A stretch of 64,000 nucleotides of DNA from PHAA01 sp034678805 (GCA_034678805.1 JAXDBN010000244.1:1-64000); one strand, 5' to 3'; counted from the stretch's first letter, positions 1-8,894 are shown. Numbers and translations are program-made. Notes: generated by a model from the letters alone, not told the origin.

Positions 1-1
1 C

Positions 2-88
2 ACCTTGCTGATTGGTTTCCTATTCGGAATGTATTCATCTATTTGTGTTGCTGGTCCGATGTATTATGAAATTAAACAGAGGGCATAA
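2..88 (+). CDS. secF: Protein translocase subunit SecF, C-terminal end (partial)
   Basis: The window opens inside a gene whose last 28 codons are visible. The peptide contains GFLFGMYSSICVAGP and ends in a short basic tail, which matches the final transmembrane segment of SecF, where G-x-x-S-G-x-Y-S-S-I is the usual signature. SecF works with SecD in the plasma membrane to help drive Sec-dependent protein export. The rest of the gene, and presumably secD, lie upstream. The family call rests on this short stretch only. A strong hairpin terminator follows 26 bases after the stop, so this is the end of its operon. Confidence 0.75.
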   Translation, partial: TLLIGFLFGMYSSICVAGPMYYEIKQRA

Positions 89-114
89 CTACATTAAAAA
101 TAATTAAATTGCAG

Positions 115-148
115 AAAGGGCTTCTCAGGCGGGAAGCCCTTTCTTGTT
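115..148 (+). terminator. Rho-independent terminator after secF
   Basis: A perfect 10-bp inverted repeat (AAAGGGCTTC at 115-124, GAAGCCCTTT at 133-142) has an 8-base loop and is followed by a T-rich tail. It closes the secF unit. Confidence 0.85.
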
Positions 149-264
149 TAATAGCTTTTTAGACACAATGTCTTTTGCATGCAGGAGTATTCTAAAATTG
201 AGTAGAATTGAATTAATCAGCGCATATGTTCAATAATTGTCGGATAGGAAGGAGTGGAGCTTTA

Positions 265-591
265 ATGAACGCATATTTATTAGCTGCCCTGGTTTTTATT
301 ATCACCATGTTAGTATTTATTTTTCAAAATGATACCCTGGTTTCAGTCCAATTTCTTGCTTGGAAAACCACAGACATATCTTTAGCCATAGTAGTTATTG
401 TTTCGGTCTGCGTCGGAGCCTTAATTGCCTTTTTGCTGAACACTTACCGAGCATTTAAAACCGGGCAGAAAATGCGTAAACTAATCAAGGAAAATCAAAG
501 GTATGAACAAGAGATCAAATTACTTAAGGGAAAGCAATCTGGTACCGCTGACCTCAAATCCATGGATAATGGTCCGAGTGATCCGGACTAG
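265..591 (+). CDS. LapA-domain (DUF1049) membrane protein
   Basis: Small membrane protein of 108 residues. Two hydrophobic segments (about 3-20 and 38-60) flank a short loop with QND and a conserved F-L-x-W, the usual layout of the LapA/DUF1049 family. A charged, probably coiled-coil tail (65-92) should lie in the cytoplasm. In proteobacteria LapA helps control lipopolysaccharide assembly; in a Gram-positive its role is unknown, so only the domain is called. The ATG at 265 is preferred over an upstream in-frame ATG at 226 because a good ribosome site (GGAAGGAGTGG) sits just before it. It precedes dtd by 18 bases, so the two are probably cotranscribed. Confidence 0.7.
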   Translation: MNAYLLAALVFIITMLVFIFQNDTLVSVQFLAWKTTDISLAIVVIVSVCVGALIAFLLNTYRAFKTGQKMRKLIKENQRYEQEIKLLKGKQSGTADLKSMDNGPSDPD

Positions 592-609
592 GGCAGAGGG
601 GTGTAATTT

Positions 610-1059
610 TTGAGAGCCGTCGTACAAAGGTGTAAACAGAGCCGTGTTACGGTAGACGACCAGGAAATATCACATATAGAAGCGGGATTAATGGTGTTGT
701 TGGGCATCAAAAAAGGAGATCAGCAAAGTGACGGCCGATATTTAATGGATAAAATAATAAACCTGCGAATCTTTGAGGATGAAGAGGGCAAAATGAACCG
801 GTCACTCTTGGATATCGGCGGAGCTATCTTGATGGTAAGTCAGTTTACTTTGTATGGTGATGCACGAAAGGGCAGGAGACCTAGTTTCTCAGATGCTGAG
901 GATCCATCAAAAGCAGAATGTCTTTTTAACTTATGCCTTGAATATTTAGGGAGCACAGGGCTGCAGGTACAGGCAGGAGTATTCGGGGCTGATATGGGTG
1001 TTTGTATAGAGAATGACGGCCCCGTAACAATCTTACTGGATAGTGAAAGGGTATTTTAG
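610..1059 (+). CDS. dtd: D-aminoacyl-tRNA deacylase
   Basis: DTD hydrolyses D-amino acids (and glycine) wrongly attached to tRNA, acting in the cytoplasm as a dimer. The 149-residue length is typical. Both family signatures are present: SQFTL at residues 77-81 and NDGPVT at 135-140, the latter containing the cross-subunit Gly-Pro that excludes L-amino acids. Translation appears to start at a TTG, giving MRAVVQR, the normal N-terminus of the family. A strong terminator follows directly. In many Firmicutes dtd sits next to relA; here relA is not in view and the neighbour is a LapA-like protein. Confidence 0.93.
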   Translation: MRAVVQRCKQSRVTVDDQEISHIEAGLMVLLGIKKGDQQSDGRYLMDKIINLRIFEDEEGKMNRSLLDIGGAILMVSQFTLYGDARKGRRPSFSDAEDPSKAECLFNLCLEYLGSTGLQVQAGVFGADMGVCIENDGPVTILLDSERVF

Positions 1060-1073
1060 ATAATCGGTAAAGT

Positions 1074-1106
1074 CGCTCGCCCGTTTTGGGGCGAGCGTAG
1101 TTTTTT
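1074..1106 (+). terminator. Rho-independent terminator after dtd
   Basis: The inverted repeat CGCTCGCCC (1074-1082) and GGGCGAGCG (1089-1097) has a 6-base loop and is followed by TAGTTTTTT. It ends the LapA-dtd unit. Confidence 0.88.
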
Positions 1107-1235
1107 CACGATAGACCTTCTGAATGACACATAAGAATCCTTGTGCTGACCTGAAATCCTTCCTGATGATCCCCCCCTTTTGTTTTCCAAGCCCATGAAA
1201 CCTTAATTCTACCGTAATTATTTAAGGTATTGGTA

Positions 1236-1244
1236 TGGTATAAT
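1236..1244 (+). promoter_or_regulatory. Extended -10 promoter for the CCA-transferase unit
   Basis: A perfect TATAAT (1239-1244) preceded by TGG forms an extended -10 element; the -35 region is poor. Transcription would begin near 1251, downstream of the longest possible start codon (TTG 1230). This supports TTG 1272 as the true start of the next gene. Confidence 0.55.
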
Positions 1245-1271
1245 GCAAACACTATTATTGAGGTGACTAAT

Positions 1272-3908
1272 TTGGAAATAATAACTTCTCACAATGCCTT
1301 AGATTTTGACGGATTAGCCAGCATGGTGGGGGCCAGTAAATTATATCCGGGTGCGATTATGGTACTGTCCGGGACATTGCCCGGTAAGCTTAAACAATTC
1401 ATGGCCCTTTATAAGGATACCCTGGCCATAAAAACACCTCGTGAGATTAATCTAAGGGAGATATCAAGAGTCATAATCGTAGATACCGCTAATCCCAAAA
1501 GACTGGCGCAGCTGAGGGCTTTAAGCCAGGATCAAGCCATAGATTTTCATATTTACGACCACCACCCCAAACAAGAAGGGGATCTTGTAGGAAGTATTAA
1601 TGAAGTTCATTTAGTGGGAGCAACTACTACTATAATAGTAGAAAAGATTATTGAACGCGGTATCGAGATGACGCCATTCGAAGCTACTATTCTGGCCATG
1701 GGCATATATGAAGATACTGGGAGTCTGTTGTTCCCTGGCACGGATGCTCGAGACGCCCGGGCAGTTGCTCATTTATTAGAACGTCGGGCCAACTTGAAAA
1801 TAGTAGCCAGCTTCATGGAGGTGCCTATTACGGGTGAACAACGCAAAATATTGCAGAGCCTAATAGAGCACACCGAGCATCACCGCATAAACAATATGGA
1901 TATAATATTGGCAATATACGAAGGTAATGTTTTTATACAAGGTCTTGACTTACTCGCCCATAGGGTCTTTAAAATGGAGGAATGTGATGCCGTATTCATT
2001 ATCGCGCTTATGCAGGGTAAGGTTAATGTGATCGGCAGAAGCGGAACCAGTAACCTGAAAGTCAATGAGGTACTTCAACCCTTAGGTGGGAGTGGACATG
2101 AACGGGCCGGATCGGCGATCATTCGTAATACAAGTTGCAGGGAAGTAGCGGATATGATTATTAAAGATATTTCTGCTAAAATTAATCCGCCTATAATAGC
2201 CAGAGACATAATGTCAACACCAGTGAAGACTATTGATATGTACCGTACTATGGAAGAAGCTGGACGCATCCTGCTCCGCTACGGTCATACCGGAATGCCG
2301 GTAGTGGACGGCGATAAAGTGGTAGGTATTATATCCCGAAAAGATGCCGATAAAGCTGTTTTACACGATTTGGGACATGCTCCGGTGAAGGGGTTCATGA
2401 CCACCAAGGTAATAACGGTATCGCCTGAAACACCGGTTAGCGAAATCCAAAAGATGGTGGTAGAGTTTGATATAGGCAGGTTACCTGTTATTGACCGAGG
2501 ACATCTGGTGGGTATCGTGTCACGTACCGACATTCTGCGCATTTTGCACGGCGATGATTACCCTGAAGACTATGCTATACTCTATTCCCAAAGCGAACCA
2601 GGCACAGAGAACTTTAAAAGCCTAATGCAAGAGAAGCTGCCAGCTGACATATACAAGATTCTTGAAGTAGCTGGTCAGGTTGCCCTTCAACTCAATTATA
2701 CCGTCTATTGTGTGGGTGGATTTGTTAGAGACCTATTGTTGGATGTTCCTAACTTTGATGTTGATTTGGTAGTAGAAGGAGACGGGCGGGAACTTGCGAA
2801 AAGTTTATCGGTCAGATTGGGTGGCAGGGTACGTACCCATGATCGCTTTGCTACGGCGACGGTAATATTCGATGAGGTAACCAAAATAGATATAGCAACT
2901 GCCCGGACTGAATACTATGAATTCCCGGCAGCATTGCCGATTGTGGAAAGGTCATCAATAAAGGAGGATATGTATCGCCGGGATTTTACCATAAATACCC
3001 TGGCTATTTGTTTGAATCCCGATAGGTTCGGAGAACTTATTGACTATTTTGGTGGTCGCAAGGATGTCCAGAATCGTTTGATTCGTATACTTTACAATTT
3101 AAGTTTTGTAGAAGATCCAACCCGTATTCTGCGTGCCATTCGCTTTGAGCAGCGATATAAGTTCTCAATTGAGACAGATACTTTGCGAATGGCACGTGAT
3201 GCAATTAAAAGACGCATGCTGGGCAAATTGTCATATAAACGTATATTGCGCGAATTAATCTTAATATTGAATGAAAAGGATCCGATTCCGGCACTGATGA
3301 GAATTACTGAGGCGGGGATTTGGGAATACATACTTCCGGAAGTGAAGTTGGAATCTCTGACTACAATCCTGAAACGGGTGCCGGTGGTGGTTGGCTGGTG
3401 GGTGGACCGCTACTATGGACACGAAATCAAACCCTGGTTGTTTTACCTTCTGATTATATTTTCTCAACTAAGCCCTGAACAAATAAGTGAGATACTGCTG
3501 CGATTCCCCTTGGGAAGGTACGCTCAACATTGCATCCTTGAATCAGCCCGGATTCCTCAGCTGGTAGAGACTATCAGCGATAATCCTGATCTCAAACCCA
3601 GTCAGTTAAACCCACTTCTGGCTGATTTGGGTGTAGAAAATATTGTCTACCTGCTATTGCTGGTTAGATCGGAGGCTGTTTGGGAAAGAATCATAAATTA
3701 CTTTGATATCAAAGAAAAGGTTACAATCAAGATTGACGGGAATGTTCTCAAGGGATTAGGTCTAAGTCCGGGGCCGGTTTTCAAGGTGATACTGGATGAA
3801 TTATACAGAAGTAAAATAGATGGTATGGCTGTAACTCGTCAAGATGAAATAAACCTGGTTAAACAGTGGATTGCGGAGGGGAGATTTTTAAATGCAATGG
3901 CTAACTGA
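1272..3908 (+). CDS. DHH-CBS-poly(A) polymerase/CCA-adding enzyme fusion
   Basis: A large (about 878-residue) cytoplasmic fusion. The N-terminal part has DHH phosphoesterase motifs (DFDG near residue 11, VDTANP near 70, DHH at 96-98), then a DHHA1-like region. Two CBS domains follow (about 310-425), likely adenine-nucleotide sensors. The C-terminal part is a class II tRNA nucleotidyltransferase with GGFVRD near 480 and the metal-binding DVD near 495. The last part repairs or adds the CCA end of tRNA, or adds A residues; which one cannot be told by eye. The TTG at 1272 follows GAGGTG with 6-base spacing. The gene overlaps the next one by 17 bases. This architecture is known in Clostridia, Aquifex and some proteobacteria. 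Confidence 0.85.
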   Translation: MEIITSHNALDFDGLASMVGASKLYPGAIMVLSGTLPGKLKQFMALYKDTLAIKTPREINLREISRVIIVDTANPKRLAQLRALSQDQAIDFHIYDHHPKQEGDLVGSINEVHLVGATTTIIVEKIIERGIEMTPFEATILAMGIYEDTGSLLFPGTDARDARAVAHLLERRANLKIVASFMEVPITGEQRKILQSLIEHTEHHRINNMDIILAIYEGNVFIQGLDLLAHRVFKMEECDAVFIIALMQGKVNVIGRSGTSNLKVNEVLQPLGGSGHERAGSAIIRNTSCREVADMIIKDISAKINPPIIARDIMSTPVKTIDMYRTMEEAGRILLRYGHTGMPVVDGDKVVGIISRKDADKAVLHDLGHAPVKGFMTTKVITVSPETPVSEIQKMVVEFDIGRLPVIDRGHLVGIVSRTDILRILHGDDYPEDYAILYSQSEPGTENFKSLMQEKLPADIYKILEVAGQVALQLNYTVYCVGGFVRDLLLDVPNFDVDLVVEGDGRELAKSLSVRLGGRVRTHDRFATATVIFDEVTKIDIATARTEYYEFPAALPIVERSSIKEDMYRRDFTINTLAICLNPDRFGELIDYFGGRKDVQNRLIRILYNLSFVEDPTRILRAIRFEQRYKFSIETDTLRMARDAIKRRMLGKLSYKRILRELILILNEKDPIPALMRITEAGIWEYILPEVKLESLTTILKRVPVVVGWWVDRYYGHEIKPWLFYLLIIFSQLSPEQISEILLRFPLGRYAQHCILESARIPQLVETISDNPDLKPSQLNPLLADLGVENIVYLLLLVRSEAVWERIINYFDIKEKVTIKIDGNVLKGLGLSPGPVFKVILDELYRSKIDGMAVTRQDEINLVKQWIAEGRFLNAMAN

Positions 3909-4515
3909 AATGCTAATATGGTTGCCGGCTATACTGATTGGCTTAACCTTTCATGAATTTGCCCATGGTTGGGTGGCATACAGCCTGGGTGATTCTACTC
4001 CTGCTCAGCAGGGACGTTTGACTTTAAATCCTTTGCCCCATATAGACTGGCTGGGTTTTATTATGTTAGTGTTTTTTAAATTCGGGTGGGCCAAACCGGT
4101 CCAGGTAAATCCCCGCAACTTTAATAATATGAGTGTAAAAACAGGTATGATGCTGGTGTCGCTTGCAGGACCAGCAATGAATATATTACTGGCTTTAATC
4201 AGTATGGTGGCTATTAAGACTCTGATCCCATGGCAGGGCACAGAATGGGGTTCTCTTCTGGGACCCCTGTTGATTCCCATGGTCTATATAAATTTAATCC
4301 TGGCTGCCTTTAACTTATTGCCCATACCACCTCTGGATGGATCAAAAATACTAGCTGGATTACTTCCCGACTCAGGAGCCCGGTTATTATATTCCTTGGA
4401 GTCCTATGGACCTTTGATTATGTTATTATTGATTGTCACTAATTCCGCTAACAAATTGCTGGGTCCCATAGTATCTGGCTTATATATGGTCCTCAATAGC
4501 ATAGTAGCGCTGTAG
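3892..4515 (+). CDS. Site-2 protease family (M50) membrane metalloprotease
   Basis: Integral membrane zinc protease of 207 residues. The metal-binding HEFAH lies at residues 21-25 in the first hydrophobic segment, and the third-ligand motif NLLPIPPLDG at 141-150. These are the two hallmarks of the S2P/M50 family, which cuts substrates inside the membrane. It is a short version without PDZ domain, like B. subtilis YwhC/YdjP-type rhomboid-unrelated proteases near scpAB in many Firmicutes. Its substrate is unknown. It begins inside the end of the preceding fusion gene and precedes scpA by 61 bases, so it is probably part of one operon. Confidence 0.88.
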   Translation: MQWLTEMLIWLPAILIGLTFHEFAHGWVAYSLGDSTPAQQGRLTLNPLPHIDWLGFIMLVFFKFGWAKPVQVNPRNFNNMSVKTGMMLVSLAGPAMNILLALISMVAIKTLIPWQGTEWGSLLGPLLIPMVYINLILAAFNLLPIPPLDGSKILAGLLPDSGARLLYSLESYGPLIMLLLIVTNSANKLLGPIVSGLYMVLNSIVAL

Positions 4516-4576
4516 TTTAATCTAATATTCACAATGTCAGCTTTGCTAGGGTGACGGCGACGATTAGGAGAAAGAA

Positions 4577-5308
4577 ATGAGTTACCTGGTAAACCTTGAA
4601 AAATTTTACGGGCCTTTGGATTTATTGTTATACCTGCTGGAGAGGGAAGAAATTGATATATATGATATACCTATAGCCCGGATAACCGATCAATATATAG
4701 CCTATATTGATGCAATCGGTTACTCGGATTTGGATAATATAGGTGATTTCTTGTCCATGGCTTCTTACCTGCTTAAGCTGAAATCCAGGATGCTTCTCCC
4801 GGTTTATGCATCGGATGATGAGCAACTTGAGGAAGGCGAGGATCCACGCGAAGAACTGGTTAACAGAATCCTGGAGTACAAACAATTCAAACAGTTAGGT
4901 GAATATCTAGGAGACCGCTATGAAGATAGTCAGCGGATATTTTTTCGGTATGGGCAGCCAGAAGCCGAGTCTTTGGATGCGGAGATTGCTTCTAGTATCA
5001 AGGCCTTATTGCGCGCCTGGGATGGGCTTATAACCAGGAACAATACCGAAATCGAATTTGAATTACCACAGGGTGAAGCTATTGCTGAGAAAATGGATGC
5101 TATATTGAGTCGGCTGCCGGCTGATGGACTGCCAATTCTATTTGGAGATATATATGGTGAAAATAGCTTTCGGCGGGAAGCACTGATATATTTTCTGGCC
5201 CTGTTGGAATTAATTAGACTGCAGAAGGTCGAGGCCTTACAGGAAAGCCATTTTGGTTCAATAAAACTATCTATTCGGGTGGCGATTGATAATGTTAATG
5301 CGGGCTGA
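4577..5308 (+). CDS. scpA: Segregation and condensation protein A
   Basis: ScpA is the kleisin subunit of the SMC-ScpAB complex that compacts and separates chromosomes. The 243-residue protein begins with the typical VNLEKFYGPLDLLLYLLE and continues with an acidic middle and a C-terminal winged-helix region that contacts the SMC head. It overlaps scpB by 17 bases, the usual arrangement. The smc partner is about 57 kb downstream in this window. Start ATG 4577 follows AGGAGAAAG. Confidence 0.95.
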   Translation: MSYLVNLEKFYGPLDLLLYLLEREEIDIYDIPIARITDQYIAYIDAIGYSDLDNIGDFLSMASYLLKLKSRMLLPVYASDDEQLEEGEDPREELVNRILEYKQFKQLGEYLGDRYEDSQRIFFRYGQPEAESLDAEIASSIKALLRAWDGLITRNNTEIEFELPQGEAIAEKMDAILSRLPADGLPILFGDIYGENSFRREALIYFLALLELIRLQKVEALQESHFGSIKLSIRVAIDNVNAG

Positions 5309-5819
5309 AATTAAAGCCTCCATTGAGGCTTTGCTGTTTGCCAGTGGTGAACGGATAAGTGAACAAGAATTAATGGAAATACTTCAATTGGGGGAAGCTG
5401 ATCTCAAGGAGATTATGCGGGAAATGGCAGTTGACTACAATCAAGCCGGAAGAGGTATCCGGATTTTAAACCTCGACGGCGGATATATTATGGCCACCAA
5501 GCAAGAACATGCTTCAATTGTAAGCCAGATGATAAAGCCAGTCAGTCGGCGGTTGTCACCTGCAGCATTGGAGACCCTGGCGGTTATTGCTTATCGGCAG
5601 CCAGTAAGCAAGACAGAGATAGAGCGGATACGCGGGGTCAAAACCGATCGAGTCATTTCCGGTCTGATAGAAAAAGGCCTGATAAAAGAAATGGGCAGGA
5701 AACCGGTTCCAGGTAAGCCGGTTTTGTACGGTACAACCCATGAATTTCTAAAAGTATTTTCCCTATCGACCCTCGATGAATTACCGAGGTTAGAAAATGA
5801 GGAGGAGAATATAGATTGA
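5292..5819 (+). CDS. scpB: Segregation and condensation protein B
   Basis: ScpB dimerises and binds ScpA in the SMC condensin complex. It consists of two winged-helix domains; RAEIKASIEALLFASGE at the N-terminus and LAVIAYRQPVSKTEIE-x-IRG in the middle are the standard signatures. Length (about 175 residues) is normal. The ATG at 5292 overlaps the end of scpA, giving translational coupling; ATG 5298 and TTG 5286 are alternatives. Confidence 0.95.
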   Translation: MLMRAEIKASIEALLFASGERISEQELMEILQLGEADLKEIMREMAVDYNQAGRGIRILNLDGGYIMATKQEHASIVSQMIKPVSRRLSPAALETLAVIAYRQPVSKTEIERIRGVKTDRVISGLIEKGLIKEMGRKPVPGKPVLYGTTHEFLKVFSLSTLDELPRLENEEENID

Positions 5820-6373
5820 CGGAAAAGTCGATTGAAGAACAAGTTAAAATTAAGGCTCAGCAGAACCGCAAGCTGGCCAAATATATGAGCAGTGTCGAAG
5901 AACTGGTAGAAGAGCAAATACGTAAGGCACGTGAACGGGGTGAATTTGATAATCTCGAAGGGGCCGGCAAACCGTTAGATCTGTCCGAGAATCCTTTTGA
6001 ACCAGCGGAAATGAGGATGGTTAACCGGATATTAAAAAACAATGACTTTACACCCTTCTGGATCCAATTGGGCAAAGACATTGATGCTGCAACTGAAAAA
6101 ATATGGCATGAGGTCGAGGAGTTCAGAAATTATAGTTTTAAATTTGCCAGTGAAAAGCATGTTGCTGTGATGGTACAGAGATTCGGTAAAAAGAAATCAG
6201 TTTTTTACCTGGAAAAAAGAAAACAGTTGGAAAAACTGAAGAAAGACATTCTGAACTATAACCTGCACTGCCCTACTTTTAGATTGGGCCGAGCCAATAT
6301 TGAAGTAGATGATGAGATGTTGAAGGTAATAACCTGTATTGAGAAGGCTATTGAGGAGGGACAAAAACAATAA
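5816..6373 (+). CDS. DUF1992 (DnaJ-homologue subfamily C member 28-like) protein
   Basis: A 185-residue soluble protein. Residues about 25-95 carry the DUF1992 signature (EEQIRKARERGEFDNLEG followed by GKPL), also found in eukaryotic DNAJC28. There is no J domain or HPD motif. Function is unknown. The TTG start overlaps the scpB stop codon (TTGA), so the two genes are translationally coupled. The C-terminal half is rich in Lys and Glu and probably helical. Confidence 0.75.
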   Translation: MTEKSIEEQVKIKAQQNRKLAKYMSSVEELVEEQIRKARERGEFDNLEGAGKPLDLSENPFEPAEMRMVNRILKNNDFTPFWIQLGKDIDAATEKIWHEVEEFRNYSFKFASEKHVAVMVQRFGKKKSVFYLEKRKQLEKLKKDILNYNLHCPTFRLGRANIEVDDEMLKVITCIEKAIEEGQKQ

Positions 6374-6427
6374 TCACGCATAAGCGATAACATCATGGGA
6401 ATGATATGGAAAAACGGGAGAAATTAA

Positions 6428-7084
6428 GTGACCTGGTTAATCGGGGCAGCTGTTCTTTTACTGGCCATATTATTTTTATGTTTACATATAAAAGCAGAAA
6501 TCAGTATTGTTCTGCGTGATGACCGCGACTGGCAAGGCATAGTGCTAAAAATCACTTCCAGGTTTTATAAAATGGATCACAGCTACGAGTGTACTGATCC
6601 GCATCTGAACCTATTGGAAGTGATTTTGTTTTCTGCTTTCGAGGCAAGACGACGCTACCTTGCTATGGAAAAGATGAGCCGGAGCGACCCTGGTATGAGC
6701 AGCAAAATATTTCTGCCTAGGGTAATCAGATCTTTGCTTAAACGCCGCAGATTAATTGCCTTACTGAATTTCACCACCTTCGATAAACTGGAATGGGTCA
6801 GTATTGTGGGCGGAAACGACGCCCACGATGCTGCAATAAGGAGCGGAGTTCTATGGGGAATAAAGGGATCGATGCTTGGCTGGCTCAAAACCCATAGCAA
6901 AATAGATAATTCCAAGGTTTTTGTCCGCCCTAATTTTTCCAATCCTGATTATAAGAGCAGCTTTAAATGCATATTAAAAATGAGATTAGTGCACATTATA
7001 ATTATTGGATCCTTTGTAATAGCATTAAAAGTCAGGTGGTGTATAAATGGATTTAGAACAAACCCAGCCCAATCACCCTATTGA
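6428..7084 (+). CDS. DUF2953 domain-containing membrane-anchored protein (YtfI-like)
   Basis: A 218-residue protein starting with GTG. An N-terminal hydrophobic anchor (residues 2-20) is followed by a basic soluble domain, and a second hydrophobic stretch lies near 190-205. Its position just before ytfJ, which it overlaps by 38 bases, matches the ytfI-ytfJ pair of Bacillus and the scpAB-DUF2953-ytfJ order of many spore formers. The function is unknown; a sporulation role is inferred from the neighbour only. Confidence 0.7.
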   Translation: MTWLIGAAVLLLAILFLCLHIKAEISIVLRDDRDWQGIVLKITSRFYKMDHSYECTDPHLNLLEVILFSAFEARRRYLAMEKMSRSDPGMSSKIFLPRVIRSLLKRRRLIALLNFTTFDKLEWVSIVGGNDAHDAAIRSGVLWGIKGSMLGWLKTHSKIDNSKVFVRPNFSNPDYKSSFKCILKMRLVHIIIIGSFVIALKVRWCINGFRTNPAQSPY

Positions 7085-7469
7085 GTCCTTAATGAAGACC
7101 GCCATGCAGAGTATTAAGGAAATGGTAGACGTAAACACTGTGGTTGGCGACGCAGTTGAAACCAATGATGGCAGTGTAATTATTCCCATTTCACAGGTGG
7201 CTTGTGGTTTTGCTGCCGGTGGTGGCGAATACGAAGCCAGCTATTCTTCCGGCAAACCCGAAGAACTACCATTTGCTGGAGGCAGTGGAGCTGGGGTATC
7301 TGTGAAGCCTATCGGTTTTTTAGTGGTAAGAGCTAATGATGTCCGCCTAATATCTGTGGCTGGAAATCCGCTGGCAGAAAGGGTGGTTGATGTAGCCCCC
7401 CAGATTTTCGATAAGATCGAAAGCATTATGGAGAGAAGAGACAGAAATAGAAACGAGAGTTTTCAATAA
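7047..7469 (+). CDS. ytfJ: GerW family sporulation protein YtfJ
   Basis: The 140-residue protein contains the conserved family core: an N-terminal SLM-x-TAM-x-x-IKEMVDVNTVVG, then a glycine-rich stretch (VACGFAAGGGEY, GGSGAGVSVKPIGFLVV). YtfJ/GerW is a spore protein in Bacillus required for normal response to some germinants. It overlaps the DUF2953 gene and is followed by a hairpin terminator, so it ends the operon that starts near 1.25 kb or at scpA. Confidence 0.92.
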   Translation: MDLEQTQPNHPIESLMKTAMQSIKEMVDVNTVVGDAVETNDGSVIIPISQVACGFAAGGGEYEASYSSGKPEELPFAGGSGAGVSVKPIGFLVVRANDVRLISVAGNPLAERVVDVAPQIFDKIESIMERRDRNRNESFQ

Positions 7470-7532
7470 TCATGCAATCACGGTAAAATAAAAATCACAA
7501 TATTATAGGTAACAATATTTTATAGCAAGCAG

Positions 7533-7562
7533 CAGTCCGGCTTTAGCCGGGCTGTTCTATTT
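7533..7562 (+). terminator. Probable terminator after ytfJ
   Basis: CAGTCCGGC (7533-7541) pairs with GCCGGGCTG (7546-7554), one T-G pair, around a TTTA loop. The tail TTCTATTTAA is only moderately T-rich. Confidence 0.7.
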
Positions 7563-7626
7563 AATGGCCCTCTAACATACCCTTCTAGAAGAGTCTGGTT
7601 CTAGGACAAGGGTGGAGGGGCTAATT

Positions 7627-8220
7627 TTGTTAAATATCATTTGGCTTTTGTTGCTGGTATCAGGGATCATGGTGGCAGCACTCAACGGACAAGTAGAGGT
7701 AGTTACGACTGCGGCGCTAGAGGCGTCAAAAAGTGCTGTCAAGGTCTGTTTCGATTTGATAGGTATTATGGCTTTATGGCTGGGTATAATGAAAATTGCT
7801 GAAAAAGCTGGATTGATACAAGGTTTGGCTGCTCTTTTGAGGCCTTTATTACGCTACTTATTCCCCACTGTTCCGCCCCGGGATCCGGCGATGGGCGCTA
7901 TTATTATGAATCTCAGTGCCAACATGCTTGGTTTGGGCAACGCAGCCACCCCTTTCGGAATGAAAGCCATGCAGGAATTGCAGAGACTGAACGGGAACCG
8001 CCCCGAGGCTTCCAGGGCTATGTGCACCTTTATGGCATTGAATACCTCTTGTATAACCTTTATCCCGGCAACCATTATTGGAATACGGTTAGCCTATTCA
8101 TCTGCCAATCCTACTGAAATTGTAGGGGCTTGCATATTTGCCACCAGTTGTGCCTCGGTAGTAGCTGTATCGCTTGATTATTGGTTTCGCAAACGTAGTC
8201 GCTGGGGAGGACGGGATTGA
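7627..8220 (+). CDS. spmA: Spore maturation protein A
   Basis: SpmA and SpmB are membrane proteins needed for normal spore-core dehydration. This 197-residue protein begins LNIIWLLLLVSGIMVAALNG, has several hydrophobic helices, and includes the nucleoside-recognition (Gate) motif region NLSANMLGLGNAATPFG. The TTG at 7627 is chosen because GGAGGGG precedes it by 6 bases and the resulting N-terminus matches the family; a GTG at 7612 would lie inside that ribosome site. It shares a TGATG junction with spmB. Confidence 0.93.
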   Translation: MLNIIWLLLLVSGIMVAALNGQVEVVTTAALEASKSAVKVCFDLIGIMALWLGIMKIAEKAGLIQGLAALLRPLLRYLFPTVPPRDPAMGAIIMNLSANMLGLGNAATPFGMKAMQELQRLNGNRPEASRAMCTFMALNTSCITFIPATIIGIRLAYSSANPTEIVGACIFATSCASVVAVSLDYWFRKRSRWGGRD

Positions 8221-8756
8221 TGCTGCAAACCATATTAAATACGATTTCACAATGGGCAATACCTTTTCTTCTCCTCGTCATCCCAGTCTATGCATTTTTC
8301 AAAAAAGTCCCGGTTTACGAAACCTTTGTGGAAGGGGCTGAAGAAGGTTTTAGGACAGCTATAAAAATAATTCCTTTCCTGGTCGGAATGTTAGTGGCTA
8401 TCTCGGTATTTCGAGCTTCCGGAGCGATGGACTGTCTGGTAGCTGTAATTCGCCCCGCTATGTTAGCTCTAGGTGCACCACCGGAAGTCCTCCCGCTGGC
8501 CTTGATGAGACCTTTATCAGGCAGTGGTGCGTTAGGATTGGCTACTGAATTAATGAAAGTATATGGACCCGATTCCCTAATAGGAAGAATGGCCTCGGTT
8601 ATGCAAGGAACAACAGACACCACCTTTTTTGTCCTTACCGTTTACTTTGGATCAGTGGGAATCAAGAAGTTCAGGTATGCTGTTATAACCGGGCTTAGTG
8701 CTGATGTTACTGGTTTACTGGCATCAATTTATATCTGCAACGTGCTGTTCCGATAG
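8220..8756 (+). CDS. spmB: Spore maturation protein B
   Basis: This 178-residue membrane protein is the partner of SpmA. Recognisable regions are the VYETFVEGA-x-EG near residue 37, the RPLSGSGA motif, and TTFFVLTVYFGSVGI near the end. The ATG overlaps the spmA stop (TGATG), indicating coupled translation, and GGGGAGGACGGG upstream acts as the ribosome site. In other spore formers the pair is expressed in the forespore; no sigma-G promoter was confidently found here. Confidence 0.93.
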   Translation: MLQTILNTISQWAIPFLLLVIPVYAFFKKVPVYETFVEGAEEGFRTAIKIIPFLVGMLVAISVFRASGAMDCLVAVIRPAMLALGAPPEVLPLALMRPLSGSGALGLATELMKVYGPDSLIGRMASVMQGTTDTTFFVLTVYFGSVGIKKFRYAVITGLSADVTGLLASIYICNVLFR

Positions 8757-8817
8757 CTCACTGAAACATAATGGATTGTTTTATATAATTTGTTGTGTGG
8801 ACAGAAAAAGCCATAAC

Positions 8818-8846
8818 TGGACACCCATACAATAGGATAGTATAAT
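8818..8846 (+). promoter_or_regulatory. Sigma-A type promoter for fhs
   Basis: TGGACA (8818-8823, one mismatch to TTGACA) and a perfect TATAAT (8841-8846) are separated by 17 bases. Transcription would begin near 8853, about 65 bases before the fhs start and just ahead of a hairpin. Confidence 0.7.
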
Positions 8847-8864
8847 ATTACCTTATAGAAACTC

Positions 8865-8894
8865 AGACATAGAGACTATATTCTATGTCTTTTT
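8865..8894 (+). terminator. Hairpin with T tract in the fhs leader (possible attenuator)
   Basis: A perfect 9-bp stem (AGACATAGA 8865-8873, TCTATGTCT 8882-8890) with an 8-base loop is followed by TTTT. It lies only about 12 bases after the predicted start of the fhs transcript, so it may be an early terminator/attenuator, a 5' stabiliser, or the end of read-through from spmB. Confidence 0.6.
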
